A DNA stretch of 64,000 nt from Unio delphinus. Lineage: Eukaryota; Mollusca; Bivalvia; Unionida; Unionidae. The stretch's first letter is position 1, and each line of letters begins with the position of its first letter. Made by a program: the position numbers and the translations under genes. The DNA lies in contig JAQISU010000163.1 in NCBI GenBank assembly GCA_029339505.1, forward strand, positions 186,001 through 250,000. Reading direction: 5' to 3'. Of the stretch, positions 51,173 to 62,957 are shown one piece after another. The notes beneath the pieces are model-generated. The model did no database searches and was not told the origin of the DNA. It saw only the letters and a list, made by a program, of their open reading frames with translations.

Positions 51173-51787
51173 CAATGTCCACAGCAGAGAGGAAAAATGA
51201 AAAGAGAAGGAAATTGTCATTGATCTGAGTACCTCCAACTGGATCAGTATATAGCCTACTCTGTCTGTCCTATTTTTGAGGAAATTCATCTCCACATAGG
51301 CAAAATATCCAGACAGAGTAAGCTCCTATTTCTGTCGGTTAGTAAGAAGATATAGTCTGATTACTATGGACCATATCTACTCTATGGGACTCTGGCTCTC
51401 GATTGTAAATTAACCCATCACTGAAAATGAAGGATGGGATATCTCATGACCTTTGGGGTCACTACTGCACCCTTCTAAAAATAGGGAGTGCATTTTTCAT
51501 TTAAACACACCGATTTCAACTGGTGGAAGAACATAGTGGATCTAACATTAATGTAACAGAAAACACCCAGATACTAACCATTATGCTAGACCAAGCCTCT
51601 GAAAAGAGGTCTGGCCTGGCACTTAAAGGAACTAATGGAAGAGGCCATCCACCCTAGTCATTAGAATGGGGGGAAGGCATACAAACTCCTTCCCTGAGCC
51701 TCAACTGCGAATGGGGAGTTCTGAAATAGGCTCACTGCTTTGAATTTGAATTCATTGAACTAAGTATGAGAGATTGGAGTTCATCTT
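51173..51787. other. unrecognised sequence before the gypsy remnant
   Basis: This could be decayed gag-pol sequence of the gypsy element that follows, but I cannot read a domain in it. Confidence 0.3.
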
Positions 51788-52110
51788 ATATTCTAGTGCC
51801 AAAACCAGATAAGACTTTTAGTATGTATGCTGATTACAGAAAAGTAAATGGTATCACTAAGACAGATTCTTTTCCAAATCCTAGAATCAATGACAAGATT
51901 GGAAATGCCAATTGTTTGAACAAATTTGGCCTTTAGAAGAGATTCTGGCAAATTCCAGTACAAGGAGAGCAAAGGAAATTTCGGTATTTGTGACTCAAGA
52001 TGGACTTCACCAATACAAAGTAATGCCACGTAAGATTAAACATACCCCAAGTTATTTCCAACATTTGATGAATATGCTAAGATTTGACATCAATCTATAA
52101 AAAAGGTCGA
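51788..52110 (+). pseudogene. Ty3/gypsy reverse-transcriptase fragment
   Basis: Plus-strand translation gives VPKPDKTFSMYADYRKVN, then KTDSFPNPRINDKIGNA and a damaged KRFWQIP. After a frame change it continues as EISVFVTQDGLHQYKVMP and PSYFQHLMNMLRF. This is the order of the RT fingers/palm entrance in Ty3/gypsy polyproteins. The catalytic YxDD region downstream is not readable. There is at least one stop (after NKFGL) and one frameshift. No flanking LTR can be assigned with confidence. Confidence 0.87.
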
Positions 52111-52299
52111 TTGCCAAGTCAAGTGGACAACTAATTGTGGGGCAATATTAGGATTCTTTAATTAATATGCCAGTTCTGTAAGAGTCATAAGAAGAAATCA
52201 TGATTTATTTAAAATATGTTTGTTGGACTTGCATAGTGGAAAACATTTAGTCTAAAAACAGACAGTACATTGAGGATTATGTGAGATTATTCAAGTACT

Positions 52300-52640
52300 T
52301 GAGCATATAAAAAATTCAATCAGATTATGTGAAAAATTCAAGGACAATCATTTAAATAATTCAATCAGATTAAGTGAAACTTTCAAGGACAATCAGATTA
52401 TGTAAAACTTTCAAGGACAAACATTTAAACAATTCAATTAGATTATGTGAAACTTTCAAAGACAAACATTTAAACAATTCAATTAGATTATGTGAAACTT
52501 TCAAAGACAAACATTTAAATAATTCAATCAGATTATGTAAAACTTTCAAGGACAAACATTTAAATAACTCAATCAGATTATGTGAAACTTTCAGGACAAA
52601 AACTTAAATAATTCAATCAGATTTTGTGAAACTTTCATGG
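52300..52640. repeat. 45-bp minisatellite, about 7 copies
   Basis: Copies contain CAATCAGATTATGTGAAACT, TTCAAGGACA and AACATTTAAA. The edges are more diverged and the centre more uniform. Frames on both strands of 60-77 codons are artefacts. Confidence 0.93.
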
Positions 52641-52998
52641 ACTTTATTGATATCCTACATTGATCACGTTGAATTAAAAACTTCTGGATTTAGAACTGAT
52701 TTTTTTTTGGGTGCTAGCATATTAGCATACAGACACATTAGAGCCTTCATTCTGGATACTTTTGATAGTTTCCAGATAGATGTGAATTTGAAATATGATA
52801 ACAGTCAATTAAATCCTACCCTAAGTTATTTTTAAATTCTTTCACATTGATCTATATTTTCAGGAAATAAATTTAAACTTAAATAATTATTGGGTTTTAT
52901 CTAATGTCTTGTTGCTAAACATAATCACATTGATGACAGGAACTTGATGGAAGGTATCAAGAATTTCTCAAACACAGGTGCCCATGCCTGTACTACAC
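52641..52998. other. intron sequence, possible LTR-like edge
   Basis: It includes CAGGAAATAAATTTAAAC at about 52861, similar to a word near the 3' end of LTR family B. That is too little to call an LTR. The donor GTGTAG of the next exon lies at 52998. Confidence 0.3.
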
Positions 52999-53170
52999 CT
53001 TTTTCCACCAATGGTGGTGGTAGGAATTCTGTAGGTCTCCATCATAGCAGAATCAGGATCCAGGATTTTGTTGAGGTATGCCTTCGAATCTGCTAGAATC
53101 TCCTCATATTTCTCTTGGTAGTTGCTGGGCGCCTCTTTCAACACATCTGTCTCGATATCAATCAATATTC
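52999..53170 (-). CDS. exon of the ankyrin gene, unrecognised N-terminal region
   Basis: Exon of 172 nt with acceptor TTTTGCAG and donor AG/GTGTAG. The phase is 2 nt in (completing Gly), 56 codons, 2 nt over. The peptide includes ILIDIETDVLKEAPSNYQEK, YEEILADSKAYLNKI and MMETYRIPTTTIGGK. It looks largely helical and charged. I recognise no family. Confidence 0.8.
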
Positions 53171-53514
53171 CTGCAAAATAAACAGGGGAATCACTCTGTG
53201 TTCAAACTTAATGTTGATGATAAAATAAATTTAAGTAACTGATAATAAGAAAAAGGAACTACCATGTGTACAAACTTACAATAGATAATATGATAAAGTA
53301 CTATAGATGATAAAAGTACAGGGACCAATGTACGTACAAACTTAATATATATTTCAAAAGGAAGAGGGGTGTATACAAATTTACTTTAAATAGGATAAAT
53401 GTACAGAAGATGATAACAGGAACAAGGGAACAACTGCATAAACAACTTACTTTAAAGATGATAAGTTTAATTGTACCATAGATGATAACAGAAACAGTGA
53501 TGGTCACCACTGTA
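53171..53514. other. intron sequence
   Basis: AT-rich, with scattered diverged copies of the repeat that becomes regular from 53515 (words such as CAAACTTACAATAGAT). It lies in the 705-bp intron between two coding exons. Confidence 0.45.
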
Positions 53515-53742
53515 TGTACAAACTTACAATAGATTTCAAAAGAAATAGTGGGACACTGAGTACAAACTTACAATAGATTTCAAAAGAAACAGTGGGACAC
53601 TGTATACAAACTTACAATAGATTTCAAAAGAAACAGTGGGATACTGTATACAAACTTACAATAGATTTCAAAAGAAACAGTGGGACACTGTATACAAACT
53701 TACAATAGATTTCAAAAGAAATAGTGGGACACTGTATACAGA
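53515..53742. repeat. minisatellite, about 43-bp unit, 5 copies
   Basis: Copies contain ACAAACTTACAATAGATTTC and AAAAGAAACAGTGGGACACT. It lies wholly inside the intron between 53170 and 53876. Confidence 0.93.
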
Positions 53743-53875
53743 CTGACATAGATGACATTATTATGTACCATGAACAGTAAAAGAAACAATGGAGACCACC
53801 TTATGTACAAATTTACATTTTTAAATTAATGATCAGATAATTAATGCATATCCACCAGCTGATGAGAGCATTTAC

Positions 53876-53967
53876 CTCCATGTAAACTGAAATACTCATT
53901 CCTGAAGCTGAAGTTCTTGCATTTGAAGTCTGGTGCGACAAACAAGGGAGGCAACTCTCGTTCTGTC
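53876..53967 (-). CDS. exon of the ankyrin gene, most upstream exon identified
   Basis: Exon of 92 nt with acceptor AATGCAG and donor GTAAAT. The phase is 1 nt in, 30 codons, 1 nt over. The peptide is TERELPPLFVAPDFKCK followed by NFSFRNEYFSLHG. It joins in frame to the exon at 52999-53170. It needs an upstream exon ending with 2 nt over, which I could not find with confidence before the window's right edge. Confidence 0.75.
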
Positions 53968-54321
53968 CTGCATTCATCAGCTATGTTTAACAAAAATTAT
54001 TAAAATAAATCTTAAAAAAATTAAGAAATGTATTTGTTTGCTGTTATGTATCTTTTGTTTTATCTGCACAAGACTAAAATTTAAAGTTTTCTTTCCCAGT
54101 ATAAAATACAAATTCATTCGATTTACACATTATGGATGTAATTGAGATAAAAACTTCTGCATCATGGTAACAGCTACATTTAAATGCATAAAATAGTATC
54201 TTTTAAAAAGTTATTTGATATAAATATAATTTGACTGATATGCATCTAATGTTTGATTTTTTTTAAAAGAAACTAAAATAGGAAATTAAATGTTGACAAA
54301 AAATGTATCCTTCATATATTT

Positions 54322-54324
<3 letters not shown>
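53968..54324. other. intron sequence, no feature
   Basis: AT-rich single-copy sequence upstream of the exon. Confidence 0.35.

Positions 54325-54396
<72 letters not shown>
54325..54396. repeat. (TA)n microsatellite
   Basis: About 72 bp of AT dinucleotides. Confidence 0.97.
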
Positions 54397-54398
<2 letters not shown>

Positions 54399-54399
54399 T

Positions 54400-55428
54400 G
54401 ATATATCAAGCAACATACTCAAGTGAAAAGCACATATTAACTTGTATAAAATTATTGGCCTCTGAACTTCTAAAAATACTAAAACTACTTAAAATTAACA
54501 TTACTAACATGCACAAACAAAAATATCTAATTACAAGGTCACACAAAGACAAATGTACATGAAAATGTACTGAAACAAAGTTTATTGCAATGCATGTATT
54601 AAAACATAAAGAAAACATGCATTAATAAAAACACAATTAGGTTTCATGGCAAGACACAAAACACTCTTGCAATGTCAGAAAGCTAGAAAAAAAACTGGGA
54701 AATAAAAATTTCTCATGTCATTGTTAAGTATTCAATAAGTTAATAATTGCTTCTTATTTCCAAAAGCTAAAAAAAGTGTATACTGGTCTTTTCTCTTATA
54801 GTCAAATTATGTATATCATAACTGACAGAGTTTGACATCCAATGCAATGTCAATTATATGGAAATAATGGCATGAGTAGGTATATAGTTCAGCTAGAAAA
54901 CTGTTTGCACAACAGAAAAATAGCTTTCAATTTTTAAAAAGAATTTTTCCTTAAAATGGAAAACACCAATATATTGGTCCAATTTATCATAAAACCTCTT
55001 GATTAAGTGGCTAAAAATTCAAAATATCTTCATCCTGAAAAAGCTTTCAACAGACAAATATACATATCTGAAAAAAGCTTTCAATAGTCAAATAGACATA
55101 TCTGAAAATAAGCTTTCAATAGTCAAATAGACATATCTGCACTTTCTCCGAACAGACATATAAATCCTTGTCCTTTTGCAATAGGACAAAGGTCAACTGG
55201 GATAAAATGCATTGTGCTCAATGAAGCATTGAATTAAATGCATCTGAAAAATTATAAACACCCAAAATATGCAAAGAATTAATTTTGTACAAAATATAAA
55301 CTATATAAATCATGCCTAAATTAGGACTTTTTTATCATATTGGTAACAACTGTGATTTAAATAGTAGACTCTTTTTCCCCAAATGACCTCAGTCTTTTGA
55401 AGTTTTTTGATGCATCACTACATTAATT
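54400..55428. other. intron-like sequence with a 35-bp triplicate
   Basis: A unit with AGCTTTCAATAGTCAAATAG and ACATATCTG occurs three times at about 55036-55140. Otherwise single-copy. Confidence 0.5.
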
Positions 55429-55429
55429 A

Positions 55430-56035
55430 TGTTCCTTATATATTTCCTATGGTCCTTATATAGTTCCTTTGGTCCTTATATATTTCTTATGGTCTTTATA
55501 TATTTACTATGGTCTTTATATATTTCCTATGTTCCTTATATATTTCCAATGTTCCTTATATAGTTCCTATGGTCCTTATATATTTCCTATGTTCCTTATA
55601 TATTTCCTATGTTCCTTATATATTTCCTATGGTTCTTATATATCTCCTATGGTCCTTATATATTTCCTATGGTCTTTATATAATTCCTATGGTCCTTTTA
55701 TATTTCCTACGGTCCTTATATATTTCCTATGGTCTTTATATAATTCCTATGGTCCTTATATATTTCCTATGGTCCTTTTATATTTCCTACGGTCCTTATA
55801 TATTTCCTATGGTCTTTATATAATTCCTATGGTCCTTATATATTTCCTATGGTCCTTATATATTTCTTATGGTCTTTATATAATTCCTATGGTCCTTATA
55901 TATTTCCAATGTTCCTTATATAGTTCCTATGGTCCTTATATATTTCCTATGGTACTTATATATTTCCTATGGTCCTTATATATTTCCTTTGGTCCTTATA
56001 TATTTCCTATGGTCCTTATATATTTCCTTCATATT
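55430..56035. repeat. 20-bp minisatellite, about 30 copies
   Basis: The unit is close to TCCTATGGTCCTTATATATT. A 20-bp period that lacks stops in all three frames gives a 192-codon open frame (YFLWSLYISYG repeats), but nothing indicates translation. Confidence 0.96.
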
Positions 56036-56529
56036 TCTACCTTTTGATGCAATCTAGTACACTGGTTATGAGTACAGATGCACCAAGACCATCTCACTTA
56101 TTGTATGTTCTAAACTGGACACAAAATATAAAAATAAAAAATAGATTATCTTGCATTTTCAGGGGAAAAAACTGCATTTCGATGAAATGACGGAATTTTA
56201 AGTGCAAGTGACCTTTCCAGAATGAGCCAAATCACAACTGTTTGCTTTGTCATCCTAAGCCAGTGATACATGACTGTACACAAAGAACATTCTATTTTCT
56301 GTTTAGGTTTTAATTTTTTTTAATATTAAAAATACAAATTACAGTTTTCAACAGTTAATGAATCTTGCAGATAAATCTGGGAAAAATATGAATGATATTC
56401 GTAGGGACTACAATAGGATGCAATAAAAGCCGATTGGTTATTAGTATAGTGATACCTTTAAGAGATGAAAACATTGTACCGATTAGATAAATTTGTTTTT
56501 TTCTATATATGTAGTCTCTGTGTGTGTGA
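56036..56529. other. unique sequence, no gene
   Basis: AT-rich single-copy sequence. Confidence 0.35.
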
Positions 56530-56672
56530 TTTAGATTTTAAACATAGTTTTAACAATTTTAATCATATTGCTATGAAGTCCTCTTGCTGCTAGAACAATT
56601 TTTACAAGTCTTTGATATAACTTAGCAAGTGTTTGAAACCAAGGTAGAAGCTCTAACCACCAGAGCAGACTA
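56530..56672 (-). mobile_element. decayed SINE, family B, internally deleted
   Basis: It matches the 3' part (GATTTTAAACATAGTTTTAA against 12388-12407) and the tRNA-like head (GTTTGAAACC, then CTCTAACCACCAGAGCAG) of the SINE at 12361-12675, with most of the middle missing. Confidence 0.72.
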
Positions 56673-56799
56673 TCTCTTTAGCAACACAAACATAAAAAAT
56701 GTGACACTTGGTTGCATTTGTTTCAGTGTGGTTTGCTCCAAAGTACAAAATACCTTACAAGACAGTGGTCGAATGGGAGTGTCATGTGATATCATATGT

Positions 56800-57468
56800 G
56801 AAAGCTGTAGGGTCCTAACTCAAGGACTCATTTGCCATACCATATGTGAAGACTACAGGGTCCAAACTAAACAACTCATTTGCCATACCATATGTGAAGA
56901 TTACAGGGTCCAAACTAAACAACTCATTTGCCATACCATATGTGAAGACTGCAGGGTCCAAACTAAACAACTCATTTACCATACCATATGTGAAAACTAC
57001 AAGGTCAGGGTCCAAACTAAACAACTCATTTGCCATACCATATGTGAAGACTACAGGGTCCAAACTAAACAACTCATTTGCCATACCATATGCAAAGACT
57101 GCAGGGTCCAAACTCAACAACTCATTTGCCATACCATATGTGAAGACTTCAGGGTCCAAACTCAACAACTCATTTGCAATACCATATGTGAAGACTTCAG
57201 GGTCCAAACTAAACAATTCATTTGCCATACCATATGTGAAGACTGCAGGGTCCAAACTAAACAACTCATTTACCATACCATATGAAAATACTGCAGGGTC
57301 TAAACTCAACAACTCATTTACCATACCATATATGAAGACTGCAAGGTCCAAACTAAACAACCCATTTGATATACCATATGAAAATACTGCAGGGTCCAAA
57401 CTAAACAACTCATTTGCCATACCATATGAAAATACTGCAGGGTCCAAACTAAACAACTCATTTGCCAT
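56800..57468. repeat. 48-bp minisatellite, left block, split by an LTR
   Basis: About 14 copies contain CATATGTGAAGACTACAGGG, TCCAAACTAAAC and AACTCATTTGCCATAC. The period equals 16 codons, so frames of more than 200 codons run on both strands (KLNNSFAIPYVKT on plus, ANELFSLDPAVFSYG on minus). The array is cut at GCCAT by the LTR and continues at 59135. Confidence 0.96.
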
Positions 57469-58004
57469 TGTGGCGTTGCCGACCCAAAATTAAATTAGAA
57501 CCATGTGTTATCAAGCAAGTCAGACAAGCCACTGTTTATTGTTACACATGACCGCAGGCTAACACCATCCCTTACGTAAGTTTGCCATAGTTAAGAGAGG
57601 AAGCTGACCAAAAGCCCGTCAGAAGTGTAATTAGCACCTTGGGCTGGAAGGATGTTTTGTACATCAAAGAAGCTGCCAGAAGGAGTGGGCATGCCTTATC
57701 TTCTGGATACGCTGACTGACCGCCAGATTGAATAAGTCGTGGATAGGGTCCCAGCGCTACCCAATCAGAATCGAGGAAGGGGTGGGACCCTGATTTATTT
57801 TAAAATATAATATCTTTAACCGGCCGGCTAGCTTTAGTTTCCGATTACCCGTTAATGAGGATTGTCGGTAAATAATTGGAACTCCGTAGCCATACGTTAA
57901 TTGGCGGAAAAACCTTAGAACAGAATTCTAAGTGGAGCTTCTAGAAAGGTCAGTGAGCTATTTGTTTGATCTTTGCTTTCTGCGACTGCATTTAATTGTA
58001 GATC

Positions 58005-58093
<89 letters not shown>

Positions 58094-59134
58094 GTATTAT
58101 TACTAAAATCGTAGTAGAAATAATTATTTGTGATGTTGATATGTTTGTATATTTTGAAGAACGAGTTCCTATTTGTAAAGAATCATATTGCTTGCTAGCC
58201 GTCGTAAGAATTACTATTATTATAATTTGCTATGTGGTTATTTTATAGTACAATAGCACATTATCCATGTAATTATAGAAATTGAATGTTATCTTTGAAA
58301 TGATTTCACTTGAGAAATTAATAATATGAATATTTGAATATTTGTGTACGCTTGTGGGAGTGTAGTGTACAGACATACATCTGGTTGTCGTAATATTATA
58401 AGTACAACGAGATTATATATATACATATTAGATATACTTATGTGATATGATGTATGGATATATGTATGATATCATGCTATTACGCCATTGTTTCCCTGTA
58501 AGAGTGTGTGGGAATTTTGATGTGTATGTATGCGTGTCCTAAACATAATAGCCTTATCTGATGGTTAATGGATGATTTAGTGTGAGGTGAGATTTGATAA
58601 ACCATATGTTAACGCCTTGTGATTTTCACAGGAAGCTTCGAGGGACAGACTAGTGAGTGGTCCCAGTGTCTCCGTTATAGACGGGAGGAAGAGACGGAAA
58701 GAGGGAAATCTGAAGAGGAAGTTTCGGGGGACAGACCAGGAAAAGTGGCCCCAATTGTTGTGATAAAGAAAGGAAGGAAAGTGAAGGGAGGAGAGAAATC
58801 GGGAGAGGTGAAATTCAGGAAGAGCGGAAAGATAGGATAATAGATGAGTACAACCAAAGGCCAGGTGGAAAATCGAACTCACACTGAAAATCATAAGATG
58901 AAATAGGCTATCACTTAGAGGACAAGTGATTATGTGACATTTAACTTTATAGGTTTCATTAAATTGTTATTGTTGAATTTCATCTTCATGTTATATATAT
59001 ATAACTGGGGGCTCAGAGCCGTATACCTATTTGGTCTTTAATCTAAATTTAAATTCACGAGCCAGGTGGAACTTCTATAATATTTTAATTAATATTTTGG
59101 AAGTACACCACCCCAACCTTCACAGAACGCCACA
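57469..59134. mobile_element. solo LTR (family A), 1666 bp, with 5-bp target duplication
   Basis: It begins TGTGGCGTTGCC and ends GAACGCCACA, so it has the TG...CA ends of an LTR and a 9-bp perfect terminal inverted repeat (TGTGGCGTT/AACGCCACA). GCCAT is present at 57464-57468 and 59135-59139, and the 48-bp array resumes exactly in register. The inside is less AT-rich than its surroundings near both ends and has a TA run (58005-58092) and a purine-rich stretch (58675-58830). No gag or pol motif is seen. The strand cannot be decided. Confidence 0.85.
58005..58092. repeat. (TA)n microsatellite inside the LTR
   Basis: About 88 bp of AT dinucleotides, probably expanded after insertion. Confidence 0.96.
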
Positions 59135-59345
59135 GCCATACCATATGAAAATACTGCAGGGTCCAAACTAAACAACTCATTTGCCATACCATATGAAAAT
59201 ACTGCAGGGTCCAAACTAAACAACTCATTTGCCATACCATATGAAAATACTGCAGGGTCCAAACTAAACAACTCATTTGCCATACCATATGAAAATACTG
59301 CAGGGTCCAAACTAAACAACTCATTTACCATACCATATGTGAAAA
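59135..59345. repeat. 48-bp minisatellite, right block
   Basis: Four to five copies of the CATATGAAAATACTGCAGGG subtype, the same subtype that immediately precedes the LTR at 57370-57468. This confirms that one array was split. Confidence 0.95.
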
Positions 59346-60839
59346 CTGTTCAGTCCAAACTCATAAGAAAAACAAAACTTTTCTTGATATGTCACAACTA
59401 GATTGAACAAGTTTCTACAAACAAATCAGTATTACCGCTGTGAAGACCAATAATATTCAGTTTTAGTATTTTCTGAAATATTTAACTTTTGAAATTGAAT
59501 GTCTCTCAAGAGGATATAATTTATGTACACCTAAGGTGAAATATGAGACATTCTAAGATCCAAAAGCCATTTAAATAAATACAAAAGAACCTGAATATTA
59601 GTTGCCTTAATATTGGCATACAGTAAATCAGCATATATTAACAATGGCATAACTTAACATTGGCATACATTAAAATCAGCATATATAAACAATGGCATAA
59701 CTTAACATTGGCATACATTAAAATCAGAATATATTAACAATGGTACAACTTAATATTAGCATATACCTATGCAATGACAAGGAGCATCATAAACCCTAGT
59801 CCATGATGATTTCATATTTTCAGAAGATATTTAAACTATTGGGAATGGTTAATTTTAATTCTGATGCCTTCCGAGTAAAACATTTAGTAAATTCTTCTCA
59901 TAATTGAGCAGACCAGGTGCCAAAATATGCTTTAAATATAACTCACTAGGCCATCATAAATGGACAAATCAAATTTTTTAAAAATGTAAGACATAATTAT
60001 TGCAAAGACAGGCTCTAGTTATGGTGCCAGAACCTGAAAAAGTATAAATGTAACATCAAATTAGAAGTACCAAACCACCTACATATCCTGTTAACACTGT
60101 AACAGTACCACAAGACTGAAGAAAACATTACAATAGTAACTATAGAATCAGATTTTCTTTGCATTCAGATGAAGTTTAAAATAAATTTTTAAGTTATGCA
60201 CAGGTTTATTCATTACATAGTGTTATGACCTGTTATGAGACACCACCTGTCTTGAAAGACCATTATTTTTGGTAGAAGGGGTGGGTCTTTCAAGACAGGT
60301 TCTACTGTTACAACTGGTTAACTCATGTATAGTATGTAATAACAACTGATTCACTCATTTACAAGATGTAATAACAACTGATTAATGTACAGGATGTAAT
60401 AACAACTGATTCACTCAATTAGTGTAGTGATACCTTCAATGCATAAAGAGAAAGCTTGGTCATGGTGGCAAAATTTCAGTTTATGTATAAGACCTTAAGT
60501 TGACAAAATTTAAGTCTGATTTTGACTGATAAAATGTAAACTCTAACTTTCCATGGAGATTATTTTCATTTTCATCTAATATGGGATTAGGAAATGTGTT
60601 TCACTGGTTACAACTCATTTCATCCAAACATGTTTCCAAGAGATTTTCTTTTCACCGTTTGCTTAGAAGTATAAAAATCATTTTGAATTTGTTAATTTGA
60701 CTGCATGCGTGCAAAAGGGTGAATATACGACTTGTTTTTGTTCTTTACTGGACCCATGATTTTTATATTCTGGCCCCTTTTAATTCCAAATCTCAAATGT
60801 ATCATAGGTTTTTTTTAAAGGTTCATCAAAGTGCAGTAC
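59346..60839. other. unique sequence with a short repeat and a hairpin
   Basis: A 47-bp unit with ACAATGGCATAACTTAACAT occurs two to three times at 59625-59760. A perfect 17-bp inverted repeat lies at 60245-60300, and a unit with ATGTAATAACAACTGATT repeats near 60330-60415. No gene is seen. Confidence 0.5.
60245..60300. other. perfect 17-bp hairpin, 22-nt loop
   Basis: The arm ACCTGTCTTGAAAGACC (60245-60261) is exactly complementary to 60284-60300. The pairing does not extend outward. It could be a fold-back element, a structured RNA segment or chance. Confidence 0.7.
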
Positions 60840-61600
60840 AGACTGTTCTGAAAACCACTGGTTTCAAGCCACTGGCAGACAATAATTGACATACACTCCT
60901 GGTTTGTTCTGAAAACCACTAATTTCTAGACACCTGTCAGGCAATAAATGACACACACTCCTGGTTTGTTCTGAAAGCCACTAATTTCTAGACACCTGGC
61001 AGACAATAAGTGACACCACTGCTGGTCTGCTCTGTCAACCATTGATTGCAAGCTGTTGTACAGGCAATAGATGACAAATCCCCTCTGGACTTATCTGAAA
61101 ACTGCTAATTTCATGCCATTGGGCAGGCAGCAACTGACCAAAACTCCTGGTCTGCTCTGGCAGGCAATAATTGACACACACTCCTGGTCTGCTCTGCAAA
61201 CCAATGATTTCAAGCCAGTGTACAGGCAACAGCTGAAAATCTCCTCTGGTCTACTCTGAAAGCTAATTTCAAAATACCTAACAGGAAATAACTGACACAA
61301 ACACATCCCAGTCTGCTAAAAAAAAAACAACTGCTCAGCCACCGAGTAAGCAACTAACAAAATCCCCTGATTTGCTCTTAAAACTGATAATTTCAAACTT
61401 GGCGGGCAATTGAGCAGCCCACTCTGAAAAACACTGATTTTAAGCCACCAAACGAACAACAAAAGAGAATCCCCTCCCCATGTCTGTTCTGAAAGCTGCT
61501 GATTTCAAGCATCTGTACAGACAACAGCTGACAAATGCCCATGGTCTGAAAACTATTGATTTGAAGCTACTGGACAAGCAAGAACTGACAAACCCCACCC
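60840..61600. repeat. degenerate minisatellite, period about 55-62 bp, about 12 copies
   Basis: Diverged copies share CTGGTCTGCTCTG, AAACCACTGATTTCAAGCCA, and GGCAATAAATGACA-type words. The high divergence shows that this array is older than the others. Confidence 0.85.
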
Positions 61601-62216
61601 CATCCTGAGCTTAGTATACATAGACAATTTCTGATTTGAAGTTACCTAGCAGACTATATCCATCAGTCTTGCTCTGTATAATACTAATTTCAATACAACA
61701 CACTGGCAATAAGTGATCATTACCCCCGCCCTTCGTATATTCTAAAAAGTGCTTTTTCTTTCTTGGCATTAATGGCCTTTAAACACATTATTGGCCATAA
61801 TATGTTCAGGAAATGAAAGCAAAGTGCCTTTTCCAAGGTCAGATCAAGGCACCCAACCAGGACTGGCCAGGATGAGTAGTGAGTCCATGACCCTTGGATC
61901 CAAACAATTATTAGCTGAACTATTGTGACACCTATTGAATCAGCAACACCTGTCTTACAGTTGATGGCAAGTAGGTATATCTTGCAGATTCACTACAGTC
62001 AAACACTATGGCAATCAGTAGGTTTTTACGAAGGGGGAGGGGGCAGGTGTTTCCAGCAGCCTTCAGTTTTCTTCAAGAGTGCATACAACAGCTCCAATAA
62101 AGAATAGTGTTATTTTCATCCATCATGCAAATATTCATGCCATTTTCTAGGATTATCAAACAGTTAGTTGCTCTATCTTGCTGTATACTTTGTATCCATG
62201 CTGGAGTCAAAGGGTA
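61601..62216. other. unique sequence
   Basis: Single-copy with no convincing gene. The minus strand at 62109-62262 has an open frame ending with ankyrin-like words (see the findings). Confidence 0.4.
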
Positions 62217-62484
62217 ACTTACTGCTGTGATAAGGCTGTAGTGGGGAGTGCCTGTGGCCTGCATTTCAGAGGAAACAATAAATATTTCTTGTATATCTTA
62301 AATAAATAACAGCATGTAATTTTGATCAAAAACATTTTTTAATTCTACAGTACCTGTAGTAATGATTTTATTAACTCTGATTCAATAAAATGAGAGCACA
62401 TTAATTTGGGGTTTGAGTGACTGGTACATCTCTATCTTACTGATATGTATATGTAGTGATATAATTTGAGTTATACATGTTATA

Positions 62485-62957
62485 CTGCATTACCATGTCT
62501 CTCATCATGCAAACATACTCAACCTCTTTCATTAACATGTCTCCCATCATGCAAACATACTCAACCTCTTTACATTAACATGTCTCCCATCATACAAACA
62601 TACTCAACCTCTTTACATTAACATGTCTCCCATCATACAGACAAACTAACCTTTCTATATCACCATGTCTACCATCACGCAAACATGCTCAACCTCTATG
62701 CATTACCATGTCACCCATCATATAAACATACTTGACCTCTCTACATTATCATGTCTCCCATCATACAAACATACTCAACATTACCATGTCTCCCATCATA
62801 CAAACATACTCAACATTACCATGTTTCCCATCATACAAACATACTCAACATTAGCATGTCTCCCATCATACAAACATACTCAACATTACCATGTCTCCCA
62901 TCATACAAACACTCAACATTACCATGTCTCCCATCATACAAACATACTCAACTTCTC
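62485..62957. repeat. minisatellite, units of about 30-41 bp
   Basis: Copies contain CCATGTCTCCCATCATACAA and ACATACTCAAC. Longer copies add CTCTTTACATTA. Overlapping frames (SPIIQTYSTLPCL) are artefacts. Confidence 0.94.

Noticed and set aside
55469..56047. 192-codon plus-strand open frame
   Set aside because: It is the 20-bp minisatellite read through. The peptide is a 20-residue repeat with no start context, splice support or domain.
56629..57493. Three overlapping open frames of more than 210 codons on both strands
   Set aside because: All come from the 48-bp array, whose period is a multiple of 3. There is no sign of selection for any one frame.
58577..58894. Open frames on both strands in the LTR (73-105 codons)
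   Set aside because: They lie in a purine-rich stretch of the solo LTR. No gag, pol or host domain is seen, and composition bias explains the absence of stops.
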